From NCBI GenBank assembly GCA_041650475.1, contig JBAZLD010000002.1:51690-115689 (forward strand): a DNA stretch of 64,000 nt, written 5' to 3'. Shown one piece after another: positions 36,039 to 45,455 of this stretch. Origin of the DNA: JAIPGX01 sp041650475 (GTDB lineage: Bacteria > Babelota > Babeliae > Babelales > UASB340). Under the pieces are notes generated by a model, which saw nothing but the letters and a program-made list of their open reading frames with translations, did no database searches and had not been told where the DNA came from. The translations under genes and the position numbers were made by a program. The stretch's first letter is position 1. Each line of letters starts with the position of its first letter.

Positions 36039-36478
36039 TGTCCATTTTCCTTTCTAAAAATTCTTTGATTTGATGATGCCGGCCAACCTTGTACATGAAG
36101 TTCTTCTTTATAAGGGCCACATACAATTAAATCTAAATTTTCAAGTAAATTTTGCGGTAAAATTTCAAATTCTCTTCCGGAATATAAAGCTATAAATTTT
36201 TTATCTTCTTTTTTTATTTTTCCACAAAGATCAATTAAAAAATTTATTTGATCTGTAGGCTCTCCTCCCAAAAAAACAACCGAATCTGCTAATTCATGCT
36301 CTTTTATTTTTTTTAAAACATCTTGCAATTCATATTCTTGCCCATAATTTTTATCCCATAATTCTTTATTTTGACAATTTTTACACCTAATCGAACAACC
36401 CGCAAAATATATTGCGATAGCAATCTTGTCAGGGATATCAATAAAAGATGTACAAATGCGAGCTATATGCCCTTTCAT
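36026..36478 (-). CDS. nrdG: Anaerobic RNR activating protein (radical SAM)
   Basis: NrdG generates the glycyl radical on NrdD from S-adenosylmethionine. The [4Fe-4S] motif is C28-x3-C32-x2-C35 in FAGCSIRCKNC, and FLGGEPTDQ follows as the SAM-binding GGE. I chose the ATG at 36478 with the RBS AAAGGTT; a TTG 60 bases upstream would add 20 residues with no support. 150 residues is normal. Confidence 0.93.
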   Translation of the reverse strand: MKGHIARICTSFIDIPDKIAIAIYFAGCSIRCKNCQNKELWDKNYGQEYELQDVLKKIKEHELADSVVFLGGEPTDQINFLIDLCGKIKKEDKKFIALYSGREFEILPQNLLENLDLIVCGPYKEELHVQGWPASSNQRIFRKENGQWHC

Positions 36479-36678
36479 GATTAACCTTTCTTTATTTTTA
36501 AAAATTTTTATCCTAGAAAATTCCAGAACCCTATCCAAGGAAATGTAATTTTAAATGAAAAAAATGAAATAAGAAAACTAAAATAAAATTTATTCTTTTA
36601 GGATTAAAACTAAAAAATAAAATACCAAAATATAATCTAAAAAAAATTAATTTTGGTCTATTATTTTGAATAAAAATT

Positions 36679-37194
36679 TTAAGAATTTAGGATTAAATCA
36701 ACTACTTTATTTATAAAAAATTCTATCTGAGATTCTTCTTCAGAATTAAAGTTAGATAAAACATAATTTGAAACTTGATCCTTGTCTTGAGGACGCCCCA
36801 CTCCAAAATTAAGTCTGTAAAAATCTGTGCCTATAACATTAATAATAGAGCGCAATCCATTGTGACCTTTTGCGCTTCCTCCAAATTTTAAAACAACATC
36901 CCCAAACTTTTTTTCTAATTCATCATGAACAACCAAAATCTGTTCAGCTGAAATTCCTTTTTTTAATAAAAAATTCAAAGCTTGACCTGAATTATTCATA
37001 AATGTCTGCGGCTTTATTAAATAAAAAGAATTCTTTGCATATTCAAGATTGTCTTTTTTTAACCAAGAAAGATTTAATCTATTCGCAATTTCATCAACAA
37101 TCCTAAAACCAATATTGTGTCTATTTTTATAATATTTTTGGCCTGGATTTCCAAGGCCTACTATTGCCTTAATATTTTCTTTTTTAAATTCCAT
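36679..37194 (-). CDS. pth: Peptidyl-tRNA hydrolase
   Basis: Pth rescues tRNA from dropped-off peptidyl-tRNA. Catalytic and binding residues are seen: GLGNPG (13-18), H26, KPQTFMNNSG (61-70), D91 in VVHDELEK and GHNGLRSI (about 110-117). 171 residues is slightly short but complete. It follows prs with only six bases between, the order prs-pth being common in bacteria. Confidence 0.96.
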   Translation of the reverse strand: MEFKKENIKAIVGLGNPGQKYYKNRHNIGFRIVDEIANRLNLSWLKKDNLEYAKNSFYLIKPQTFMNNSGQALNFLLKKGISAEQILVVHDELEKKFGDVVLKFGGSAKGHNGLRSIINVIGTDFYRLNFGVGRPQDKDQVSNYVLSNFNSEEESQIEFFINKVVDLILNS

Positions 37195-37200
37195 AATCTT

Positions 37201-38160
37201 TTATTTTCTTACTAAAATTTTCAAAAATTCTTCTTTAAAAAAATTTTTTATAGATAAAATATTAATTTTATGATTTTTTTCTAAAAATTTTGGATCAAAA
37301 GTTATTGTATCTGTAATAAATATTTTATTAAATTTGCTATTTTTTATTCTTTCAAGAGATTCAGATGCAAATATTGCATGAGTAAAGCAACCAATAACAC
37401 TTTTAGCACCATTTTGTAACAAAATATCACAAGCATTAACTGCTGTTCTTGAGGTATCTATGATATCATCAATTATTATTGCATGTTTATTTTTTACATC
37501 CCCATTCAATTTTAAAGCAACTGAAAAATCATTTTTTATTCTTGTTTTTTCTATATGTGCAAGATCTATATTTAGTAATTTGGCTATTTCTTTATCAAAT
37601 TCAACTCGACCTTTATCTGGAGAAACAATACATAAATTATCTGAATTATTTTTGAAATTTTTTAAAAAATTTACCCAAAATTCTATCGTTTTTATTTCGA
37701 TTATTTTTAGGGCAAAATTATTTTTTATTTCTGGTTCATGCAAATCTAAAACAATAATGTTATTAACGCCAATATTTTTTAAAATTTTACCAAGTAAATC
37801 TATTGGTCCAACAAATTTTCTACATGCAGATTTATCTTGCCTTGAATATGGTAAATATGGCAAAACACAAATAATTTCTTTTGCCCCCTTTTGTTTTATT
37901 AAATCTATACTAATTAAAAGATCAAAAATTTGACTATTTATGTAATTATCACAGAAATTTTCTTTCAAAAAAAAATAAAATTGCCAAACAATAAAAATTT
38001 TTTTATTTGAAAAATCTTTTTCTGCAAAATCAATTTTTATTGAACTTTCTGTATCTGCAAATTTATCAATTTCTATTGTTATTAATTCTTGATTTAAACT
38101 AAAAGCTAAAAATTTACCCCATTCAGAATATTTTGGGCTAACTATTAAAGAATCAATCAT
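37201..38160 (-). CDS. prs: Ribose-phosphate pyrophosphokinase
   Basis: Prs makes PRPP for nucleotide and amino-acid synthesis. Motifs: DxH-like region LDLHEPEI, PYLPYSRQDK, VSPDKGRVE and the PRPP loop IIIDDIIDTSRTA. 319 residues matches the family. It sits with pth. Confidence 0.92.
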   Translation of the reverse strand: MIDSLIVSPKYSEWGKFLAFSLNQELITIEIDKFADTESSIKIDFAEKDFSNKKIFIVWQFYFFLKENFCDNYINSQIFDLLISIDLIKQKGAKEIICVLPYLPYSRQDKSACRKFVGPIDLLGKILKNIGVNNIIVLDLHEPEIKNNFALKIIEIKTIEFWVNFLKNFKNNSDNLCIVSPDKGRVEFDKEIAKLLNIDLAHIEKTRIKNDFSVALKLNGDVKNKHAIIIDDIIDTSRTAVNACDILLQNGAKSVIGCFTHAIFASESLERIKNSKFNKIFITDTITFDPKFLEKNHKINILSIKNFFKEEFLKILVRK

Positions 38161-38188
38161 TACTCTCCCTCACCCTAAAAATAATTTT

Positions 38189-39295
38189 TTATTTAAAAAA
38201 TTTACTAAAAAAAGATCTCTTAGATTCTTTATTTTCAATAAAATTTTGTATTTTTGTCAAAGTTTTAAAATATTCTGGCAATTTAGTCAACATTATAGAC
38301 ATACGTTTCCATTGATTAAATTGTATTGCAGGAATCCCGCAAATAACTTGACCATTTTCTACATCTTTCATGACACCAGATTTGGAAACTATTTTTGCAC
38401 CATTACCAATTTTTATATGATCTTTAATAGCAACTTGGCCACCAATTTGACAACCAAAACCAATAATTGCTCCTCCAGCAATTCCTGTCTGCGCCAAAAT
38501 CACAGTATGATCTCCGATAATCACATTATGAGCAATATGAACTTGATTATCTATTTTTACTCCATTGCCAATTACAGTTTGATCAAATGCTGCCCGATCT
38601 ATAGAGCAATTTGCTCCAATTTCTACATCTTGGCCAATTTTTACTATTCCTATTTGTGGAATTTTTTTTAAACCCATCTTTGTTACGCTATATCCAAAGC
38701 CATCAGAGCCAATGACCGTCCCTGAATGTATAATGGTATTATTACCAATTATACAATTATCTAAAATCTTTACTCCTGGATATATTTTTACATTTGATCC
38801 AATAAAAACATTTTTACCCACAAAAGACTGTGCCCCAATGAAACTATCACCTTCTATTATAGTCCCATCTAAAATTACAGCATTGGATTGCACAATAACA
38901 CTTTGTGCAATTTTTGCAGATTTGCTTATAAAAGCATTATCATTTATAAATTTTGCACAATTATTTTGCAAGTCTTGTTTATTTAAAAAATTTACGAGTT
39001 CACTAAAAGCTTTTATTGGATCATCAACCAATAAATACTTTTTTCCTGGAACAACAGCATCTTTTGATAAAATAAAACCAGCTTTACTATTTTTAATCTT
39101 TTCAAAAGCAATATTATCAAATACAGAATTTTCTCCTCTATCCATCAAAATTGCAAGATCCTGCGAATCTGCATTTTCTAAAGAAGAAATATTTTTAATC
39201 AAAAAGGAGTCACATATTATTGAAGCATCAGGTAATTTTACTTCTGATGCTCCAATAATATTCTTAATTTCACTTAAAGTTAAATTAAGTTGCAT
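38189..39295 (-). CDS. lpxD: UDP-3-O-(3-hydroxyacyl)glucosamine N-acyltransferase
   Basis: LpxD adds the second acyl chain in lipid A synthesis. An N-terminal domain (about 1-110) precedes a left-handed beta-helix of hexapeptide repeats with the catalytic histidine in HIAHNVIIGD (about 250-259), and a C-terminal helical tail. The start overlaps the stop of the upstream ompH/skp gene by one base (TAATG). The ompH-lpxD order is that of the bam/lpx cluster in other Gram-negatives. Confidence 0.95.
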   Translation of the reverse strand: MQLNLTLSEIKNIIGASEVKLPDASIICDSFLIKNISSLENADSQDLAILMDRGENSVFDNIAFEKIKNSKAGFILSKDAVVPGKKYLLVDDPIKAFSELVNFLNKQDLQNNCAKFINDNAFISKSAKIAQSVIVQSNAVILDGTIIEGDSFIGAQSFVGKNVFIGSNVKIYPGVKILDNCIIGNNTIIHSGTVIGSDGFGYSVTKMGLKKIPQIGIVKIGQDVEIGANCSIDRAAFDQTVIGNGVKIDNQVHIAHNVIIGDHTVILAQTGIAGGAIIGFGCQIGGQVAIKDHIKIGNGAKIVSKSGVMKDVENGQVICGIPAIQFNQWKRMSIMLTKLPEYFKTLTKIQNFIENKESKRSFFSKFFK

Positions 39296-39906
39296 TACGC
39301 TTTCTTGGCCGTTTTTGTTGATTCAGCTTTTTTAGATGAATCATTTTTTGCAACTAAATCCTTAACAACTTCTGAATCATATTTTTGATCAACAACTTTA
39401 AGAACCTTATCTGTTACATCAACAGAATTAGAAACAAATAATACGCCAGGCATTCTGCTATCTAAAGCCACAGAATATTTCTCTTTTTTACAAAAATCAT
39501 CAAATATTTTCATTTGTTTGTTTCTTAATAAAATTTGTTGTTTTTCTAATTCATCTTTTATTGTTTGCTCTTTATCGCTTAAATAACGTTCTGCATCCTT
39601 TTTCATTTGGACGAGTTTTTTACCTTTTTCTTCCAAAGCTTCTTGACTTAAAACTTTTTCTTGTTTTAAAACTTCTTCCTGAAAACTTACTAATTCTTTT
39701 TGTTTTTGCTGAACCGTTTTTTGAAAATCTTCTATTTTGCTTTGCATCGAAGCAGAAAGTTTTTGTCCCTCTTTAGATTTTTGCATCAAGCCAATACTAT
39801 CTATAGATACCAAACCTGAAATTTTTTGACTTTTATCTTCATCTGCATTTAATAAATTTGCGCTAAAAATTACTCCAACAGCAACAAGTAATAAAAACTT
39901 TTTCAC
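39295..39906 (-). CDS. OmpH/Skp-family periplasmic chaperone
   Basis: A signal peptide (about 1-21) precedes a long coiled-coil with alternating Lys/Glu/Gln (about 45-140), the tentacle region of Skp, and the C-terminal segment closes a small beta core. It would carry unfolded outer-membrane proteins to BamA, such as the barrel protein at 9590. The start is GTG with RBS AAAGGG. A Lys/Ala/Thr-rich tail of about 40 residues is longer than in E. coli Skp. Confidence 0.88.
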   Translation of the reverse strand: MKKFLLLVAVGVIFSANLLNADEDKSQKISGLVSIDSIGLMQKSKEGQKLSASMQSKIEDFQKTVQQKQKELVSFQEEVLKQEKVLSQEALEEKGKKLVQMKKDAERYLSDKEQTIKDELEKQQILLRNKQMKIFDDFCKKEKYSVALDSRMPGVLFVSNSVDVTDKVLKVVDQKYDSEVVKDLVAKNDSSKKAESTKTAKKA

Positions 39907-40018
39907 AAAAAACCCTTTCTTCTTACTAAAAAATTATACTTACAAACTCTAGAAATAAAACTTTATTAAAAATTTAGAATTATGCAATAGAAAATTAATT
40001 TTTTTTGAATTAAAATAA

Positions 40019-41611
40019 TTAAAAAATTTGTTCAATGACTTTATTTATATCTTCTGTTTTTACAAAAGCCCCTATATCTTTATAAAAATTTTCATCATAA
40101 TCTCTTGTCTTTATGACCACAGGCATACGCACAGCATGCCCCATAACAAGAGCCTGTTTTTTTGTATCAAGTGTAGATAATATAGATCGCAAAGCATTAC
40201 TATTATTAACCCCAGTAAGAACAGCTTGAATATCCTTTTCGTCATTTAACAATGCAACAATTTTTGTGCCTATCTGAGATAAAATTTCTGAATCTATACT
40301 TGATGGACGTTGATCAACTATTAACAAAGAAACATAATATTTTCGCATTTCTCGTGCAATAACACCAAAAATTGTTTGTCTTGCAGTTTGTGTATTTAAA
40401 AATTTATGCGCTTCTTCTATAGTAATCATCAATTTTTTTGGTTCATCACTTTTATTTTGAGATGCTAAAAATTTTTCTGTTTTTGTAATATAAACATCAT
40501 GAATCCTTCTCGTAATAATATTTGCAACAAGAAGATAACATAAAACAGAAGTATTATTACCAAATTCTAAAACAACATTAATATTTTTGTCCAAATAACT
40601 CAAAAGAGTTTTTATAAAAGATTCGCCTGAAAAATCTTTTTTTAAAAAAGAAAAATTTTCTAATCTTTTTAATTTTCTATATAAAGCTCCAATAGATTCT
40701 GGATGTGCTCCAATTTCTTGAGCAAATTCTTTTATATTTTCACCCTGACCTAATAAAACTTTTAACCAATCTTGTTTAAATTTATTAACAATTAAATATG
40801 CAGCTTCAAGTGCCGTTGGATGTAAATTTAGTTCATTTTGCAAACTAATTATATCTTCAATATGAATATCTCGATAACTCAAGACAACTTCAACATCAGG
40901 GCTGCATCCACGTCTAAGCGTAGATTCTGGATCTAAAGAAAAAATTGCTACATTATTTGCAAAAAGAGTTTTTAAGCCTTTTACAAAAGAAAAACCTCCC
41001 CCTTCTTTTCTTGCCTGAAAACCATATTCACTATGCATATCAAAAATAAGATTTACAGCTTTTTGGTTTTTAATTAAACCTGCTAAAATTAATCTTGTTA
41101 TAAAAGTTTTTCCAGTACCGCTTTTTCCAAAAATACCATTGCTACGTTCAGTAAATGCATCTAAATTTATGCAAACAGGAGTATCCATATCTAAAGGCAC
41201 ACCAATATTAAAATAATTTTGATCTTGTTTTGAATCTCCAAAAATTTGAGCAACATTTTTTGAACTCGCCTGATAAACTGCAGCAAAGTGTTCAGGAATA
41301 GTTTTTACTGGCATACAATTATTATCTTTGTCTAACATCAACATAGGTCGCAGTTTAACTTTTGCATAAATATCTCTTTTTTTTAAAATATCTTGCAACA
41401 AACTTTCTTCTTGATCAGGAGGAAAAAGTAAAATATCTGGATTTGTAACATCTAATTCTAAATCTGTTATTAAAGAAAAAAATGTATGTTTTTTTCCAAC
41501 GATAGAAACAAATTTTCCAGTCTTTACATCTTCTAATGGGCATGATGCATCTAGTCTCATTACAAGACCTTCAACTAATGAACCTGATAAAATATTTCCG
41601 AGTTTTTTCAT
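40019..41611 (-). CDS. HerA-family ATPase (DUF87)
   Basis: HerA-like hexameric DNA translocase/ATPase. The Walker A is GKSGTGKTF (about 158-166), the Walker B is MITIEEAHKF (about 393-402), and the sensor-type VDQRPSSIDSEILSQIGTK follows. In other species HerA pairs with the nuclease NurA or with membrane pumping; no nurA is seen here. It starts one base inside the stop of the F-box/LRR gene, so the two may be translated together. The C-terminus is complete. Confidence 0.88.
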   Translation of the reverse strand: MKKLGNILSGSLVEGLVMRLDASCPLEDVKTGKFVSIVGKKHTFFSLITDLELDVTNPDILLFPPDQEESLLQDILKKRDIYAKVKLRPMLMLDKDNNCMPVKTIPEHFAAVYQASSKNVAQIFGDSKQDQNYFNIGVPLDMDTPVCINLDAFTERSNGIFGKSGTGKTFITRLILAGLIKNQKAVNLIFDMHSEYGFQARKEGGGFSFVKGLKTLFANNVAIFSLDPESTLRRGCSPDVEVVLSYRDIHIEDIISLQNELNLHPTALEAAYLIVNKFKQDWLKVLLGQGENIKEFAQEIGAHPESIGALYRKLKRLENFSFLKKDFSGESFIKTLLSYLDKNINVVLEFGNNTSVLCYLLVANIITRRIHDVYITKTEKFLASQNKSDEPKKLMITIEEAHKFLNTQTARQTIFGVIAREMRKYYVSLLIVDQRPSSIDSEILSQIGTKIVALLNDEKDIQAVLTGVNNSNALRSILSTLDTKKQALVMGHAVRMPVVIKTRDYDENFYKDIGAFVKTEDINKVIEQIF

Positions 41612-42684
41612 TATCTTTGCAATAATTTATCACTATTGGCTGCAAATATAGTAAGCATATGCGGCCATTGTGCTGGTAATTTCATTTTAATTATTCTTAA
41701 CGACTCTTCTGTTATTAAATCACATTCTCTAATATCAAGATATTCTAACTTCGAACAATTTTCGATTAAAAATATAATAGTTTGATCTGTTATTTTTTTA
41801 AAACCAAACAATTTAACTCTTCTTAAATCTTGGCATAATCTAAATAAATTTATTAATCCATTATCTGTTATCGTTTCAGACTTAAAAAGATCAATCTCTT
41901 GCAAACTAGGACACATTTGACCTAAAAAATCTAAATCAGAATCAAAAACACTATCACAATTCCAAAGTTTTATTTTATTTAAATCGCGACAATTTTGGAT
42001 TAAACAATGCAATCCTACAGCAGTTAAATTTTCAGAAAAACAAAATTCTATATCCTGCAAGTTGCGACAACCTTGTGATAAAAAAAATAAACTCTGATCT
42101 GATATTTTTTTGCATCCATAAAGATTAATTTTTTGCAGCAAATTGCAACCTTGTGAAATATGATATAGGCCATTATCAGTAACTTTTCTGCAATTTTTAA
42201 GGTCTAAAATTCGCAAATTGTGACAATTTTTAATAGCTTCCAACACTCTATCATTAGTGTAATGTTTAAAAAAAAGACTCATATCGCCTAAATTAATTTC
42301 TATAAGATTGGGAAATCTTTTAAGTAATTTAATTAAAATTTTACTAGTTAATTCTTTTTTATGATTTAGTTGATCAAAATAACATTTATAATCATGAATA
42401 TTAAAGATTGGATTACAACTTTGTCCAAGATCCTTTAAAATCTGGCACACAAGCATAAGACTATAAAAATCTTTTATTTCAAACTCTTCTACAATTTTTT
42501 CAAAAATTTCAATAGGCAAATTAGTTAAACTTGGAGATTGTGTTGCATCATAAAAATATTCATTTACAAAATTATAGTTAATTGTGGAATTTGTCTGCCC
42601 CTTCGTATTATTAATCTCTTTATTAATTTCTAAATTATGACTTGCTAGAGCCAGTAGAAAGATTATTGACAAATTTATACTCAC
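41611..42684 (-). CDS. Exported F-box/leucine-rich-repeat protein
   Basis: The start is GTG with RBS GGAAGG. A short hydrophobic N-terminus (about 5-15) may be a signal. Residues 53-85 read LTNLPIEIFEKI then LMLVCQ, the LPxE...I...L...VC pattern of F-boxes. From about 115 to 350, cysteine-containing LRRs of the AMN1/FBXL kind repeat every 26-ish residues (LRILDLKNCRKVTDNGL, INLYGCKKISDQSL). F-box proteins recruit substrates to SCF ubiquitin ligases in eukaryotes, so it may be a host-directed effector. It overlaps the HerA gene by one base. Confidence 0.85.
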   Translation of the reverse strand: MSINLSIIFLLALASHNLEINKEINNTKGQTNSTINYNFVNEYFYDATQSPSLTNLPIEIFEKIVEEFEIKDFYSLMLVCQILKDLGQSCNPIFNIHDYKCYFDQLNHKKELTSKILIKLLKRFPNLIEINLGDMSLFFKHYTNDRVLEAIKNCHNLRILDLKNCRKVTDNGLYHISQGCNLLQKINLYGCKKISDQSLFFLSQGCRNLQDIEFCFSENLTAVGLHCLIQNCRDLNKIKLWNCDSVFDSDLDFLGQMCPSLQEIDLFKSETITDNGLINLFRLCQDLRRVKLFGFKKITDQTIIFLIENCSKLEYLDIRECDLITEESLRIIKMKLPAQWPHMLTIFAANSDKLLQR

Positions 42685-42846
42685 AAATTTTCCTTCCCTA
42701 AAAAAACATACCTACCAAAATCAATTTAAAAATTTTTTTATATTTAAAATCAATCTTTTGTGAAATTTATGATTTTATGATCATATAAATAAAAATTTTT
42801 TTAATAATTTTAACTTAAGTCATATAGTTTTTTTGATAAAAAAATT

Positions 42847-42876
42847 AAAACCCAGGATAGTTATATCCTGGGTTTT
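42847..42876 (-). terminator. Terminator of the LRR gene cluster
   Basis: Perfect 13-pair stem AAAACCCAGGATA/TATCCTGGGTTTT with the loop GTTA and a T-rich end on the minus strand, downstream of the 42909-43559 gene. Confidence 0.85.
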
Positions 42877-42908
42877 AATAAGCTATTTAATTTATTTTTT
42901 TATATAAA

Positions 42909-43559
42909 TTACCAACTAGAAGAAAGAGTTCTTCTTAAATTACATGCATATCCTTCTGGATTAAGCATATCTATAATAACCAATCGCCTATGATTTCTCA
43001 CATAATCTAATACAGACTGAATATTATCAAGATTACATGAAACTTTAATAGTAGTTAATTTGCGACATTTCTTTATAATATTTAAAAGTCCAGTAACAGT
43101 TATATTTTCACACCCAACAAGATCTATAATTTTTAAATTATTACAACTTTTACTTATACATTCCAAACTAATATCTGTTATATACTTACAACCTGTAAGT
43201 ATAATTTCTTCTATATATTTTGCTTTATAAGGGTCTTGATGACTCATATCTCCATAGAAAAAAATATTATTATTTAAGAAATCTCTATTATAAGCAAAAA
43301 AGCAATCTGCTCCCATTGATGGCGCACCTAAAGTTGTAGATAAATTTAGACGTTTATTGTTTTTAACATCAGCATTAATTTGCTTTCGAAGCGCCGCATT
43401 AAGAACAGGATTAAAAACATATTCATCATTTGTATCATCACACAAAAGCTTTGAACATCCTCCACCTGCTAAACAAGATTGATTAGCAGATAAAAATGCA
43501 CAAATTATAGCTAAAAACTTTATAATTTTAATATTTTTAATGTTTCTAATATATTTCAT
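42909..43559 (-). CDS. Exported LRR protein, AGGGCSK paralogue 1
   Basis: A 216-residue protein with signal peptide (MKYIRNIKNIK, hydrophobic core ending LSANQ), then the cluster motif CLAGGGCSK. The second half has cysteine-type LRRs (LTGCKYITDISLECISK, IDLVGCENITVTGL). It shares its N-terminus nearly word for word with the next gene upstream (43723-44421) and the phrase LGAPSMGAD/LGAPKDGTD, so it is a recent duplicate. RBS GGAGGAG. The function is unknown; the fold is a protein-binding solenoid. Confidence 0.82.
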   Translation of the reverse strand: MKYIRNIKNIKIIKFLAIICAFLSANQSCLAGGGCSKLLCDDTNDEYVFNPVLNAALRKQINADVKNNKRLNLSTTLGAPSMGADCFFAYNRDFLNNNIFFYGDMSHQDPYKAKYIEEIILTGCKYITDISLECISKSCNNLKIIDLVGCENITVTGLLNIIKKCRKLTTIKVSCNLDNIQSVLDYVRNHRRLVIIDMLNPEGYACNLRRTLSSSW

Positions 43560-43722
43560 ATTAACTCCTCCAAAGTTAGTTAAATAATTTAAAAAAATTA
43601 TACGTCCTAAATGAAAATTTTGTAAAATATTTACATAAAAAAATTTATTGGATATAAAGATTTTTAATAAAAAATTTAATTTACTAATTTCAATAATATT
43701 AAAAAATTTAAATCATACCTAT

Positions 43723-44421
43723 TTACAAATTTTCTTTTGTATCATCATCATCATAATGTTCCGTATTATAATATCCCGCATTTCGTAGCATTTTGTCATA
43801 TTCATCTTGCACTGATTTTTGCATAATCTCTAAATTAACTCTTTCCAAAGTAACATTTTTATTTTCTCTAAAATATGCTAATATTTCGCTGTTATCAAAA
43901 TCAATAGAAACTTGAATCTTTCTTAATTTTTTACAATTATTTATAATAGGTAAAATTCCATTAATAGTTACATTTGGACAATTAGCTAAATTTATAGTTT
44001 CTAAATTTTTATAAAATTTACCTATAATAGCTAACCCTGTACCTGTTATACCATTACAATTTGCAAGTATAATTTCTTTTATATATATAGTTCTATACAT
44101 TTTTTCGTCTTGTAAATTACGTACATTATCATTTATGTAATTAAAATAAGAATCTGTTCCATCCTTTGGCGCACCCAAGGTTTTAGATAAATTTAAACAT
44201 CTATTAGCTTGATATTGCCCAAGTATAATACCAGGAACTGGATCTGAATCTGATGAAAATAATTCAGGAAAAGGAACTGAAGATAAAAATGATTTTGAAC
44301 ATACTCCACCTGCACAACAAAATTGATTAGCAGATAAAAATGCACAAATTATAGCTAATATATACAAAAATTTTGTAATTTTAATATTTTTAATTTTTCT
44401 AATATTTATTATATATTTCAT
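43723..44421 (-). CDS. Exported LRR protein, AGGVCSK paralogue 2
   Basis: I start at the ATG at 44421 (232 aa), with GGGAGAAATTA just upstream; an upstream in-frame ATG at 44454 overlaps the previous stop. The signal peptide ends LSANQFCCA, followed by GGVCSK. LRR-like parts include ILANCNGITGTGLAIIGK and INLANCPNVTINGI. The C-terminus is acidic, ending in a DDDD-type stretch. It is paralogous to the genes on both sides. Confidence 0.82.
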   Translation of the reverse strand: MKYIINIRKIKNIKITKFLYILAIICAFLSANQFCCAGGVCSKSFLSSVPFPELFSSDSDPVPGIILGQYQANRCLNLSKTLGAPKDGTDSYFNYINDNVRNLQDEKMYRTIYIKEIILANCNGITGTGLAIIGKFYKNLETINLANCPNVTINGILPIINNCKKLRKIQVSIDFDNSEILAYFRENKNVTLERVNLEIMQKSVQDEYDKMLRNAGYYNTEHYDDDDTKENL

Positions 44422-44453
44422 ATTAATTTCTCCCTGTTTATAATAACACGCCA

Positions 44454-45455
44454 CTATTTATATCTAAATTCTCGATCATTTATAAATATATTTAATCGAT
44501 TTTGGGGATATCTTCCCTCATTTAATCTCTGCACACAATTTAATAAAGGTTGATCTTGTAATGAAGCTTGATCTTGCCGAATTTTTTGCGTAACAAAACT
44601 ATTTATATTTCTACTAAGATTTTTAATAAGATTATCTTTATCTCTTTTTTCTTTAGCTACTCTTTCTTTCAATTGTTGACTATTACAATAAAGACGTTGA
44701 TTAGCATTACGTTGACGCTGAGCTAAGTTTTGACTAGAAATAATAGGTTGTACATATATTTTTATACATTTTAAATTCTTCTTATAATCTCTTAAATTTT
44801 CATTAACTAAAGCTTTAAGTAAATTAATAATCATATCTACAACCATACCATTTGTTATAGACATTTCTGCAGCACCAACTATCATACTTCTAATAATACC
44901 ATTAATACCGATTCTCTCTCTACTTGTATCATTAATTACAACGCTTTCAGTTATTTCATCGTTTATATCTTTAGAAATAAAAAAAATAGGAAGAATTATT
45001 TCTTTTAAATTTTCACATTTCTGTATTAATGATAAAACACCAAAATGACTTATTCTTGGGCATTTAGCAAGATTTATATATTCTAAATTTTTACATACAT
45101 CACTTATAATACCCAAACTTGCATCTGTAACATTTATATTTTGTCCACTGGAAATAAAATTAATACCTTTAAGGAATCTAGGAGCATAAGGATTATGTGT
45201 ATCCCCATTCAAACAAAAAACTGTGTTAGGTGAAAAATTTTCAGTAAAAAAATCAATAACACCAGCAACAGTCTCACCAATAATATTTGGTGATAAATCT
45301 ATGTTCACATGATTTTCAAGAGCAATTAAATCTATAAGTTTATTGTCAATAGGCGGCAATGATTTTGAACATCCTCCACCTGCATAACAAAATTGATTTA
45401 TCAACAAAAACAATAAAAAAATGGTAATTTTTTTAATAAAATTTATGTTTTTCAT
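44454..45455 (-). CDS. Exported LRR protein, AGGGCSK paralogue 3
   Basis: The 333-residue protein carries the same signal region, QFCYAGGGCSK, and LRR-like strings (VTDASLGIISDVCKNLE, INLAKCPRISHFGVL). It differs by a long helical C-terminal half rich in Asn/Arg/Gln/Lys (from about residue 230), which has no match to its paralogues. It begins the run of three tandem secreted LRR genes. Confidence 0.8.
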   Translation of the reverse strand: MKNINFIKKITIFLLFLLINQFCYAGGGCSKSLPPIDNKLIDLIALENHVNIDLSPNIIGETVAGVIDFFTENFSPNTVFCLNGDTHNPYAPRFLKGINFISSGQNINVTDASLGIISDVCKNLEYINLAKCPRISHFGVLSLIQKCENLKEIILPIFFISKDINDEITESVVINDTSRERIGINGIIRSMIVGAAEMSITNGMVVDMIINLLKALVNENLRDYKKNLKCIKIYVQPIISSQNLAQRQRNANQRLYCNSQQLKERVAKEKRDKDNLIKNLSRNINSFVTQKIRQDQASLQDQPLLNCVQRLNEGRYPQNRLNIFINDREFRYK

